In this document: positions 7,363-13,164 of the stretch, piece after piece
How the letters are laid out: each line of letters begins with the position of its first letter
Numbering within the stretch: position 1 is the stretch's first letter
NCBI GenBank assembly: GCA_947631485.1
Contig: CANRLJ010000005.1
Location: 1-15,244 of the forward strand
Length of the DNA stretch: 15,244 bases
Direction: 5' to 3'
Source: an uncultured Clostridia bacterium
GTDB lineage: Bacteria > Bacillota > Clostridia > Christensenellales > UBA1242
The notes under the pieces: generated by a model
Told to the model about the DNA's origin: nothing
The model's input: the letters and a program-made list of their open reading frames with translations, nothing else
Databases searched by the model: none
Position numbers and translations under genes: made by a program

Positions 7363-7893
7363 TTAAGCGTTTACTTTGTGAACTTGTTCGTAAGAAAGCT
7401 CAACATTGTTCTCTCTTCCAAACATTTCAACAGTCACTGTCAATGTGCCAGCCTCTGGTGCAATTGAAACAACTGTTCCAACCATCTTGTCAAGTGGGCC
7501 ATCAATAATCTCAACTCTGTCGCCAACTTCGATGTCGGTTTCAACCTTAATCTTTTCAAGCCTCATCTTCAAAACTTCTTCGTCTGTCAATGCAAGAGGT
7601 CTTCCTTTTGGCCCAACAAAACCTGTTATTCCGCGGGTGCGTGTGACATTGTGCCAAAGGTCATCGCCATAAATCATCTTTACAAGAAGATAACATGGCA
7701 TGCTTTTTCTTACAACAAGTTTTTTCTTTCCATTTTTTTCTTCAATCACTTCCTCTTCAGGAATAATGATGTCGAAAATTCTGTCTTGTAAGTTGAATTT
7801 TTCTACAACGGTTTCAAGATTTTCCTTGGCAACATTTTCATATCCAGAAAATGTGTGAAGAACATACCATTTTGGCTCTCTTGAGTGTTCCAT
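7363..7893 (-). CDS. nusG: Transcription termination/antitermination protein NusG
   Basis: NusG binds the RNA polymerase clamp and, depending on the partner, modulates pausing, Rho termination or ribosome coupling. The protein is 176 aa. An N-terminal NGN domain starts with KWYVLHTFSGYE (residues 8-19) and includes the TRTRGITGFVGPKGRP segment. A C-terminal KOW domain (about 120-175) carries VGDRVEIIDGPLDKMVGTV. The common PGY motif reads PCY here (RKSMPCYLLVKM), a small departure. The ATG at 7893 follows AAAGGAG at good spacing. The secE stop is 26 nt upstream, as expected for the conserved secE-nusG pair. Downstream, rplK is separated by a 350-nt structured gap instead of the usual short one. 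Confidence 0.97.
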   Translation of the reverse strand: MEHSREPKWYVLHTFSGYENVAKENLETVVEKFNLQDRIFDIIIPEEEVIEEKNGKKKLVVRKSMPCYLLVKMIYGDDLWHNVTRTRGITGFVGPKGRPLALTDEEVLKMRLEKIKVETDIEVGDRVEIIDGPLDKMVGTVVSIAPEAGTLTVTVEMFGRENNVELSYEQVHKVNA

Positions 7894-7919
7894 AACCTAA
7901 AATCTCCTTTACTATGTTA

Positions 7920-8252
7920 CTAAAACTTAATGAGCAATTCTGCAAGATATCCTAAAAGGGAGTTTACTCCAAAAAGAAACAAACCAAAAATAACGACAAA
8001 CGCAACAACAATGCCTGTCTTTTTTACAACCTCAGCAAAGGTTGGCCAAGTGACCTTTTTAAGTTCGGAAACTGTTTCTTTCGTCTTTTTAACAAGACTG
8101 CCCTTTTCCTTTTTGTCCTTTTTCTTTTGGTCTTTTTTGTTGTCTTTGGATTTTTTGTCACTCTTTGCAACTTTGCCCTGAGTTATTTGGTTTTGTTTTT
8201 GAGAACTCTTCAGGGTTTCTTCTGCAACAAGTGCTTTTTGTTTCTTTGACAT
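7920..8252 (-). CDS. secE: Preprotein translocase subunit SecE
   Basis: SecE clamps the SecY channel of the Sec translocon in the cytoplasmic membrane. The C-terminal half matches the short single-span Gram-positive SecE type: an amphipathic segment with ELKKVTWPT (about residues 64-72) followed by one transmembrane helix (about 80-103, VVAFVVIFGLFLFGVNSLL). The first 55-60 residues are an extra Lys/Asp/Gln-rich, low-complexity, probably disordered extension that makes the protein 110 aa; the core alone is about 60 aa. The ATG at 8252 is kept because GGAGG precedes it and the extension is in frame without another strong start. rpmG lies 53 nt upstream and nusG 26 nt downstream. Confidence 0.95.
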   Translation of the reverse strand: MSKKQKALVAEETLKSSQKQNQITQGKVAKSDKKSKDNKKDQKKKDKKEKGSLVKKTKETVSELKKVTWPTFAEVVKKTGIVVAFVVIFGLFLFGVNSLLGYLAELLIKF

Positions 8253-8305
8253 AAAGCTAAAGCCTCCATCTAATTTGAAAAATCAAGTTTGCAAGTTTTG
8301 CAACC

Positions 8306-8467
8306 TTATTTTGTCTCTTTGTGAACCGTTCTCTTGCCACACTTAGGACAGAATTTTTTTACTTCAATTCTTTCTGGGTTTGCAGTGGTGTTTTTTTCTG
8401 TGGAATAGTTTCTTTCTCCACACACTGTGCACTCAAGTGTAATTATTTTGCGTTTTGGTGCTGCCAT
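8306..8467 (-). CDS. rpmG: 50S ribosomal protein L33 (zinc-binding, four-Cys form)
   Basis: This 53-aa protein reads [20 protein letters not shown] at the start and ends in [16 protein letters not shown]. Cys13, Cys16, Cys40 and Cys43 form the two CxxC pairs of the zinc-ribbon C+ type of L33, as opposed to the Cys-free C- type induced under zinc limitation. ITLECT..ERNY and KFCPKC..RTVHKE.K are family signatures. AGGAG (8474-8478) lies 6 nt before the ATG at 8467. rpmG-secE-nusG is a widely conserved order in Bacillota. A strong promoter and a terminator-like hairpin lie immediately upstream. Confidence 0.97.
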   Translation of the reverse strand: MAAPKRKIITLECTVCGERNYSTEKNTTANPERIEVKKFCPKCGKRTVHKETK

Positions 8468-8481
8468 AATCTTCTCCTAAC

Positions 8482-8516
8482 AAAAAAACTAACACCCTTT
8501 ATTCAAGAAGTGTTAG
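8482..8516 (-). terminator. Terminator-like hairpin at the start of the rpmG transcript
   Basis: On the minus strand CTAACAC (8510-8516) pairs with GTGTTAG (8489-8495) around a 14-nt loop, followed by seven T (8488-8482). This looks like an intrinsic terminator, yet it sits between the rpmG promoter and the rpmG ribosome binding site, almost at the predicted start site. It may stop read-through from the 240-aa gene upstream, attenuate rpmG-secE-nusG, or protect the mRNA 5' end. Confidence 0.6.
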
Positions 8517-8520
8517 CCAT

Positions 8521-8549
8521 AATATACCATATTAAAACCCACAAGTCAA
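8521..8549 (-). promoter_or_regulatory. Promoter of rpmG-secE-nusG
   Basis: On the minus strand TTGACT (8544-8549) and TATATT (8521-8526) are separated by 17 nt. TATG lies one base upstream of the -10 box, forming the TRTGN extended -10 element favoured in Gram-positive bacteria. This is among the best promoter matches in the window. It begins 35 nt after the stop codon of the upstream gene. Confidence 0.8.
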
Positions 8550-8584
8550 GTGTTTTCCGAAATTGTTTAGATATTTTTTATGCG

Positions 8585-9307
8585 TCATTTCTTGCCAATG
8601 CCTGCCGCAGTTTTCTCCCTCTTCTTTTCTTGGCAAAAAGCATGAATTTGTCTTTGCAATGTCTTTGTTCTTTCTGGGAATCTAAACAGCCTGACTCTGT
8701 CAAGTTCATAGTTTGCTTTTGGGTCAAAACCCTTCATGTCATAACCCAATATGACAACATCTGAAAACTTGGAACTTTGAATCATCATTGCATCAAAACC
8801 GTTTCTGACAAAATACTTAAAACCCGAGCGAATTTTCAGAGCCGTTTCAACAGAATCGCGAGAGTTTTTGCTGACATGCATTGCAGCCATCATCTTTTCA
8901 AAATAGAAGGCATACAAATCTCTTGCAAATGCCTTGATGAAACTGCTGTATTTGCAATCTCGATAAGCCCTGCCGTCCTTTGTTTTAAGTTCTATGTTCA
9001 CAGGCACTGAAAGGCGCTCTTCCGTTGCGGTTTTTCGCGTCATGTCGGAAGTTGAAAGTTGGTCCATCTTAAACATCACTTGTTCAAATCCGTCATCATC
9101 TCCCAAGCAGATGTAATATGGGCTGGTCTGAAACAAATCAACATCCTCGCTTGCCGACAATGGCAATGTCAAAAGCACCTGTTTTAGGTCTGCCTCATCA
9201 ACTTTTTGTTGTTGTATTCCGTGCAGTCTTTCTCCAGTTCTGACTCTTGGCAAAACCAACAATTTTTCGCTTAACACATCATAAATTTCTTCTTCAAATG
9301 TCTTCAT
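8585..9307 (-). CDS. Hypothetical protein (240 aa)
   Basis: I do not recognise this protein. The frame is open upstream to a GTG at 9376, but that would overlap the preceding terminator. I start at the ATG at 9307 (MKTFEEEIYDVLSEKLLVLP), preceded by GGAGAGGAAA. The product is soluble-looking with no signal peptide or membrane helix. It has a mixed alpha/beta character and a very basic C-terminus (ERTKTLQRQIHAFCQEKKREK, then TAAGIGKK). The middle contains the aromatic-rich SSFIKAFARDLYAFYFEKMM, probably a helix. No catalytic or DNA-binding motif is evident. Codon use and base composition match the neighbours. It lies between the hicB-like terminator and the rpmG promoter and appears to be a single-gene unit, but its own promoter is not clear. 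Confidence 0.8.
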   Translation of the reverse strand: MKTFEEEIYDVLSEKLLVLPRVRTGERLHGIQQQKVDEADLKQVLLTLPLSASEDVDLFQTSPYYICLGDDDGFEQVMFKMDQLSTSDMTRKTATEERLSVPVNIELKTKDGRAYRDCKYSSFIKAFARDLYAFYFEKMMAAMHVSKNSRDSVETALKIRSGFKYFVRNGFDAMMIQSSKFSDVVILGYDMKGFDPKANYELDRVRLFRFPERTKTLQRQIHAFCQEKKREKTAAGIGKK

Positions 9308-9356
9308 TTTCCTCTCCAATAAACAGTATTTGACGATATTTTTGTGATTTAAGTAT

Positions 9357-9380
9357 AAAAAAGAGTGATATCTCACTCTT
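9357..9380 (-). terminator. Intrinsic terminator of the hicB-like gene, overlapping its stop codon
   Basis: On the minus strand AAGAGTGA (9373-9380), a 4-nt loop and TCACTCTT (9361-9368) form an 8-bp perfect stem, followed by a T tract (9362-9357). The stem includes part of the hicB-like stop codon (TAA, 9379-9381). Confidence 0.85.
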
Positions 9381-9654
9381 ATTCTTCTATGTCAACAATG
9401 GCATCTATGTACATAGCAATTTCAGAAGGTTTACACTTTTCCATAATCTTTTCTATATTTGTCGGCTTGTTGAAGTCAATCTCATATTTTATTGCATAAG
9501 ACAGATATGATTTCAAAAGGCCTTTTGCATACACATACGCTTCGGTCATGTTTTTGCCATCAGTGTAGATGTTTAAATCTGGAAAAAGAACTTGGCAACT
9601 TTCATCTTCATCTTTAATAAATATTGCTGGATAAATGTATTGACGCTTTTTCAT
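9379..9654 (-). CDS. HicB-like protein (orphan antitoxin-type domain)
   Basis: This 91-aa protein resembles the N-terminal partial-RNase-H fold of HicB antitoxins. Its features are YPAIFIKDEDESCQVLFPDL, the turn IYTDGKNMTEAYVYAKGLLK, a helix LKSYLSYAIKYE and then N-K-P. In HicAB systems HicB neutralises the HicA mRNA endonuclease and represses the operon through a C-terminal DNA-binding domain. Here the C-terminus (KCKPSEIAMYIDAIVDIEE) is too short for a full ribbon-helix-helix or HTH domain. No HicA-type ORF is seen on either side. It may therefore be a solitary HicB-like regulator or a remnant. The ATG at 9654 follows GGAG; a promoter and a 12-bp palindrome lie upstream, and a terminator overlaps the stop. 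Confidence 0.8.
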   Translation of the reverse strand: MKKRQYIYPAIFIKDEDESCQVLFPDLNIYTDGKNMTEAYVYAKGLLKSYLSYAIKYEIDFNKPTNIEKIMEKCKPSEIAMYIDAIVDIEE

Positions 9655-9683
9655 AAATTCTCCAAAAATACAATCTCACCTAT

Positions 9684-9711
9684 ATGATATCACAAAAAAT
9701 TGTAATTACAA
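9684..9711 (-). promoter_or_regulatory. Promoter of the hicB-like gene with overlapping palindrome
   Basis: On the minus strand TTGTAA (9706-9711), a 16-nt spacer and TATCAT (9684-9689) are preceded by TGTGA, giving a TRTGN extended -10. The -35 box is part of the perfect 12-bp palindrome TTGTAATTACAA (9700-9711), which could be an operator. The 18 nt at 9680-9697 match 9955-9972, the promoter of the 51-aa gene, at 16 positions. Confidence 0.6.
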
Positions 9712-9722
9712 AACGAAAAAAC

Positions 9723-9753
9723 AAAAAAATATCGCAAATTTGCGATATTTTTT
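9723..9753 (-). terminator. Intrinsic terminator of the 51-aa gene, perfect 30-bp palindrome
   Basis: Bases 9724-9753 are a perfect palindrome with core ATATCGCAAATTTGCGATAT. Seven A at 9723-9729 give a U tract on the minus strand, and T at 9748-9753 gives one on the plus strand. It separates the 51-aa gene from the hicB-like promoter. Confidence 0.88.
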
Positions 9754-9765
9754 CTTTAAGTCAAA

Positions 9766-9921
9766 TTATATTCTTTCTCTGCCCTCGTCCTTAACTTTTG
9801 CAGCCATAAATTGCTCTGTCTTTTCTCCAACAACAACACCCTGCAAATCTGGGCCATAAACAGGCAATCCTTCTGAGCCCATATTTATGAGTGAACAAAC
9901 GTCTCTTGTATTCTTAACCAT
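9766..9921 (-). CDS. Hypothetical small protein (51 aa)
   Basis: I do not recognise the product. It reads MVKNTRDVCSLINMGSEGLP, then VYGPDLQGVVVGEKTEQFMA, and ends KVKDEGRERI. The case for a real gene is strong. GGAGG (9929-9933) lies 7 nt before the ATG. A -35/-10 pair with extended -10 lies 38 nt upstream of the ATG. A perfect palindromic terminator follows 12 nt after the TAA. The protein has no signal peptide or membrane helix, one Cys (residue 9), several Gly, and a charged C-terminus. It is not HicA-like (no H-G-S-H double-stranded-RNA-binding core), so it is not an obvious partner for the neighbouring HicB-like protein, although the two promoters are nearly identical in the -10 region. 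Confidence 0.8.
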   Translation of the reverse strand: MVKNTRDVCSLINMGSEGLPVYGPDLQGVVVGEKTEQFMAAKVKDEGRERI

Positions 9922-9958
9922 AACAACACCTCCGTGTGAATATCTTTTAACTGTCCAT

Positions 9959-9987
9959 ATGATAACACAAAACTTTTGATTTGTAAA
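9959..9987 (-). promoter_or_regulatory. Promoter of the 51-aa gene
   Basis: On the minus strand TTTACA (9982-9987) and TATCAT (9959-9964) are separated by 17 nt, with TGTG one base before the -10 (TRTGN extended -10). Each box matches consensus at 5 of 6 positions. Confidence 0.72.
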
Positions 9988-10042
9988 GACCTTTTTTAAA
10001 AATTTTCCAAAATAATTTTTTGCCCCATATTATATAATAAAT

Positions 10043-10063
10043 AAATATTTTCAGAAAATATTT
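10043..10063 (-). terminator. Possible weak terminator after argS
   Basis: AAATATTTT (10043-10051) and AAAATATTT (10055-10063) form a 9-bp stem of A-T pairs only, with loop CAG, 29 nt after the argS stop. The tail on the minus strand is U-rich but interrupted by A. It would be a weak terminator. Nothing else is evident in 9988-10091. Confidence 0.4.
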
Positions 10064-10091
10064 TTTATCAAATTAAATCAAAAAATTTTTG

Positions 10092-11870
10092 TCACATCTT
10101 TTCAACAGTGTCAATGCCAAGAGTCCAAAGAGCCTTTTCAAGACACGCCTTCACAAGCGCACACAAGCCAAGCAAACTCAGCTTCTTTTTGTCATCTGTT
10201 TCTGATAAAATCTTTTGATTGTTATACAGCGTCGAGAAGGCACTTGCAAGGTCAAAAGTGGCCGAAACGAGAGCGTTAAGTGAATAGGCATCATAACAAA
10301 TTTTGTAGGAAGAATTAAGCTTTAATATTGCCAAAACAATCTCCCTTTCATCCTTGCCAGAAATTGCAATCCTGCCTCCCTTATATTTTGCTTTTGAAAG
10401 GATGGAGTTTATTCTTGCAATAGTGTATTGAACATATGGCCCCGTCTTGCCGTCAAAGGACAAAAACTTTTCAATATCAAAGACATAATCCTTTGTCACC
10501 AAGTTTGACAGATCACCAAATTTCATCGCACCAACACCAATTCGGCGTGCAAGTTCTTTGTCGCCAACAATTCCATTTTGGGCAAGTTTGTCCTCTGCAC
10601 TTTTTGTCAGCATGCCAACAACTTCCTTCAGCCTGACAACACCGCCAGAGCGGGTCTTAAAAGGCTTTCCATCCTTTCCGTTCATAGTCCCAAAAGGCAC
10701 ATGTGTAAGTTTCTGCTCTGCTGGGCTGATTCCAGCAAGTTTGCTGCATCTGAACACCTGTTCGAAGTGCATGGATTGTCTGTTGTCGGTCACATATATG
10801 ATTTCGTCCGGTTTGAAATCTCTGTTTCTCATGAATATTGTGGCAATGTCGGTTGTGGCATAAAGGTCTCCACCGTTGTATTTTTTTATGATTGCTGGCG
10901 GCATTGGGTTTTTGTATCTCTGAGGCTCATCTTCACTCTTTTTTGGAAGTGGAATATGTTCTCCCTCACGCGCAACATCAACCACCAAAGCGCCTTCGCT
11001 CTCGTGCGCCAAACCCTTGTCCACAAACAGTTGGATTGTCTTGTCAATGAAAGGTGCAGCATCACTTTCTCCATAACAAAAGTCAAAATTGCAATTCAGC
11101 ATGTCATAGTTTTTCACAATTTCTTGCACGGACAATTCTCTTATCTTTTGATAAATTGTGTAATATGGCTCTTTCTTTTGTTGGATGAAAAGGGTGTATT
11201 GGTCGGCAAGTTTCTTAAACTCATCATCAACATCCTTCCTCTTGGAAGCCTTTGGATATTCATCATTTAAAACATCCAAAGTGACATTTTTTAATGAAAT
11301 TTCATTTATTTTTGCGTTTTTTTCAAAAAAATCGTCCAAAAAATGGTCATTTTTCAGTTGCAAGATGGTCAGCCCCATCTGCAAACCATAGTCGCCAAGG
11401 TGCATATCTGAAACAACTTTGTCGCCCAAAGTGAAGTGCAAACGCTTCAACGCCTCGCCCACAATAGGAGAACGCAAATGCCCTACATGCAACTCTTTTG
11501 CCACATTTGCCCCGCCATAATCAAAAAAGACAAGCCTTTGTTTTTCAACTTTTTCGATGCCCAAGTCTTTGTCATTTAAAACAAAGTTGGCAATTTCAGA
11601 AAGGCAAAGTTCGGTCAGTTTTATGTTTATAAACCCAGGCATAACAGCGTCAAATTCAAATTTTTTGCTTTTTTCTGCATTTTTTACGATTTTTTCTGCC
11701 AAATCAATAGGTTTTTCTCCAAGTTCCTTTGCCATGAGCATTGCAAAGTTTGTCTGATAGTCGCAAAGTTCTGGCCTGTTGGAAAAGACGACAGAAAGCC
11801 TGTCTGCATCCAGACCCACCTTCTTTATTGCTGCACTCAATATTTTTGCTATTTCATCTTTAACGTTCAT
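10092..11870 (-). CDS. argS: Arginyl-tRNA synthetase
   Basis: ArgS charges tRNA-Arg with arginine using ATP. The protein is 592 aa, within the usual 550-600. Features in order: an N-terminal Add-1 domain (about 1-100); the class I HIGH motif as HVGH at 128-131 in the segment AKELHVGHLRSP; GDYGLQMG at 159-166; the loop at 404-410 (FKTRSGG) in the place of KMSKS, as is normal for ArgRS; and a C-terminal DALR-type anticodon-binding region (about 470-592), entered by GKTGPYVQYTIAR. The ATG at 11870 follows GGAG, and recR ends 14 nt upstream, so argS is the last gene of the pgk-to-argS cluster. The stop is TGA. Placing argS behind dnaX-ybaB-recR is not the commonest arrangement and looks like a lineage-specific join. 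Confidence 0.97.
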   Translation of the reverse strand: MNVKDEIAKILSAAIKKVGLDADRLSVVFSNRPELCDYQTNFAMLMAKELGEKPIDLAEKIVKNAEKSKKFEFDAVMPGFINIKLTELCLSEIANFVLNDKDLGIEKVEKQRLVFFDYGGANVAKELHVGHLRSPIVGEALKRLHFTLGDKVVSDMHLGDYGLQMGLTILQLKNDHFLDDFFEKNAKINEISLKNVTLDVLNDEYPKASKRKDVDDEFKKLADQYTLFIQQKKEPYYTIYQKIRELSVQEIVKNYDMLNCNFDFCYGESDAAPFIDKTIQLFVDKGLAHESEGALVVDVAREGEHIPLPKKSEDEPQRYKNPMPPAIIKKYNGGDLYATTDIATIFMRNRDFKPDEIIYVTDNRQSMHFEQVFRCSKLAGISPAEQKLTHVPFGTMNGKDGKPFKTRSGGVVRLKEVVGMLTKSAEDKLAQNGIVGDKELARRIGVGAMKFGDLSNLVTKDYVFDIEKFLSFDGKTGPYVQYTIARINSILSKAKYKGGRIAISGKDEREIVLAILKLNSSYKICYDAYSLNALVSATFDLASAFSTLYNNQKILSETDDKKKLSLLGLCALVKACLEKALWTLGIDTVEKM

Positions 11871-11884
11871 AAAAACTCCGTTGT

Positions 11885-12469
11885 TTAAAGTTCTTGTCTT
11901 CCTCTCAAAGCCTTTTCAAGTGTGAGTTCGTCTGCAAACTCAATGTCGCTTCCTATTGTGATTCCTTGCGCAAGTCTTGTCACTTTCACGCCCATAGGTT
12001 TCAGCAGTTTTGCAATATACATCGCAGTTGCCTCCCCCTCAACATCAGGATTTGTTGCCATAATCACTTCTTCCACGCCGTTTTTGTTCACTCTTGCAAG
12101 CAACTCTTTGATTCTTATGTCATTTGGCCCTTTGTTTTCAAGTGGATTGATGCAGCCAAAAAGCACATGATACACTCCGTCAAAGGTCTTAACCCTTTCC
12201 ATCGAGATGATATCCTTTGGCTCTTGCACAACACAGACGAGTTTTTGATTTCTCTTTTGACAAATCGGACAAATCTCTGATGAAGAATAATTTCCACACT
12301 CTTTGCAAAGGTGAACCTTGTCTTTCACCTCAACAATGGCCTTTGCGAAATTTATCGCCTTGTCTCGATTGTTTTCGATTATATAAAAAGCATAGCGTTG
12401 GGCTGTCTTTTTGCCAACGCCAGGCAATGCACGAAAATATTCTATCAGTCTTTCAATAGGCTCGTCCAT
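11885..12469 (-). CDS. recR: Recombination protein RecR
   Basis: RecR works with RecO and RecF in loading RecA onto SSB-coated gaps. The protein is 194 aa (family 195-205). Features: an N-terminal helix-hairpin-helix with LPGVGKKTAQRYAFYI (15-30); a four-Cys zinc finger at Cys55, Cys58, Cys67 and Cys70; a TOPRIM domain from about 78, with VVQEPKDIISMER and then ATNPDVEGEATAMYI; and the C-terminal TRLAQGITIGSDIEFADELT signature. The ATG at 12469 is one nucleotide past the TGA of ybaB. Only a weak AGG lies upstream within the end of ybaB, so translation probably depends on coupling. ybaB-recR adjacency is conserved across bacteria. Confidence 0.97.
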   Translation of the reverse strand: MDEPIERLIEYFRALPGVGKKTAQRYAFYIIENNRDKAINFAKAIVEVKDKVHLCKECGNYSSSEICPICQKRNQKLVCVVQEPKDIISMERVKTFDGVYHVLFGCINPLENKGPNDIRIKELLARVNKNGVEEVIMATNPDVEGEATAMYIAKLLKPMGVKVTRLAQGITIGSDIEFADELTLEKALRGRQEL

Positions 12470-12470
12470 A

Positions 12471-12788
12471 TCACATACCTATATTTGGAAGTCTTGAGTG
12501 CTCATCTTCTGTTATCTTTGTGATGCAGTCGTTCACCGCACTCATAACCAAATCTTCAAGCATCTCAACATCATCTGGGTCAACCACTTCTGGCTTTATC
12601 TTCACAGATTTGACCGTCTTGTTTCCAAGCATGCAAACCTCCACCATGCCGCCTCCAACGGATGACCTGTATTCTGTGGAATCAATCTCCTCGCGGATTC
12701 TCTTCATCTCCTCTTGCATTTTTTGTGCTCGACGCATCAGGGCTTGCATGTTTCCTCCACCAAACCCTCCTCCAAAACCATATGCCAT
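12471..12788 (-). CDS. ybaB: YbaB/EbfC family nucleoid-associated protein
   Basis: YbaB/EbfC proteins are small dimeric DNA-binding proteins, nearly always encoded between dnaX and recR. This one is 105 aa. A Gly-rich start (MAYGFGGGFGGGNMQALMRR) leads into a helix with AQKMQEEMKRIREEI. Then come the conserved YRSSVGGGMVEVCMLGNKTV strand region and IKPEVVDPDDVEMLEDLVMSAVNDC. The ATG at 12788 follows AAGGAG with 10-nt spacing. It lies 34 nt after the end of the -1-frame extension of dnaX (stop 12823-12825), and its own TGA is one nucleotide from the recR ATG. A link to DNA repair or replication is inferred from the neighbours. Confidence 0.96.
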   Translation of the reverse strand: MAYGFGGGFGGGNMQALMRRAQKMQEEMKRIREEIDSTEYRSSVGGGMVEVCMLGNKTVKSVKIKPEVVDPDDVEMLEDLVMSAVNDCITKITEDEHSRLPNIGM

Positions 12789-12822
12789 TGCTCTTGTTCT
12801 CCTTTTTTGTTAGTTTAATGTT

Positions 12823-13164
12823 TCAATCTTCTATTGTCAACTTTGACCCAAAGAAATTTTCGAGTTTTTTAACATCTTTTGCCACTTTTTGTTGGTCACT
12901 TTCAAACTTGATAATCTCAAATTTTATGTCCAATCCCTGCCAACGCAATGCCGCCTCGATGTCTTTTCTGCCGTTTTCCAAGACATCAATCAAAAAATTG
13001 TCTGAGGTACGGATTATCAAACTGTTGTTTTCCAGCGTTGCATTTGTGATGTCTCCGCAAGCAACATGAAGCGCAACCTTTTTGTGTTCCTTCAAATACA
13101 AAACAACCTTTCCCCAGACATTTTTTGCAGTCTGCTTTGTTGGGTCTTTCTCAATTTTCAGTTT
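12823..13164 (-). CDS. dnaX: DnaX C-terminal (tau-type) extension in the -1 frame
   Basis: Starting within the A9 run, the -1 frame relative to dnaX is open for 113 codons to TGA at 12823-12825. It begins KLKIEKDPTKQTAKNVWGKV. The segment VWGKVVLYLKEHKKVALHV, a strand pair ending in NSLIIRTSDNFLIDVLENGR, and a final LENFFGSKLTIED follow the pattern of the C-terminal domain of Gram-positive DnaX, which contacts the polymerase. It has no start codon with a ribosome binding site: the first TTG (13101) lies in the middle of the domain and has no Shine-Dalgarno. It should be expressed only as a fusion to residues 1-366, giving 479 aa, by ribosomal -1 frameshifting or by RNA polymerase adding one A. 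If the run is really A10 in the genome, this is simply the 3' end of an intact dnaX. Confidence 0.85.
   Translation of the reverse strand, partial: KLKIEKDPTKQTAKNVWGKVVLYLKEHKKVALHVACGDITNATLENNSLIIRTSDNFLIDVLENGRKDIEAALRWQGLDIKFEIIKFESDQQKVAKDVKKLENFFGSKLTIED

Noticed and set aside
9330..9359. Plus-strand promoter-like TTGACG-18-TATAAA that would read antisense to the hicB-like gene
   Set aside because: A chance match is likely in A-T-rich intergenic sequence; it would run directly into a palindrome and into the 3' end of an oppositely oriented gene. Kept only as a possibility.
9308..9376. Longer form of the 240-aa protein from a GTG at 9376
   Set aside because: The extension would start inside the terminator hairpin of the hicB-like gene and has no Shine-Dalgarno; the ATG at 9307 does.
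9379..9921. Toxin-antitoxin pair made of the HicB-like protein and the 51-aa protein
   Set aside because: They are transcribed separately with a strong terminator between them, and the 51-aa product shows no HicA features; the shared promoter core alone is not enough.
12823..13101. Independent 92-aa gene starting at a TTG
   Set aside because: The TTG has no ribosome binding site and falls inside a domain that begins further upstream in the same frame; the frame is continuous back to the dnaX A9 run, so it is the DnaX C-terminus.
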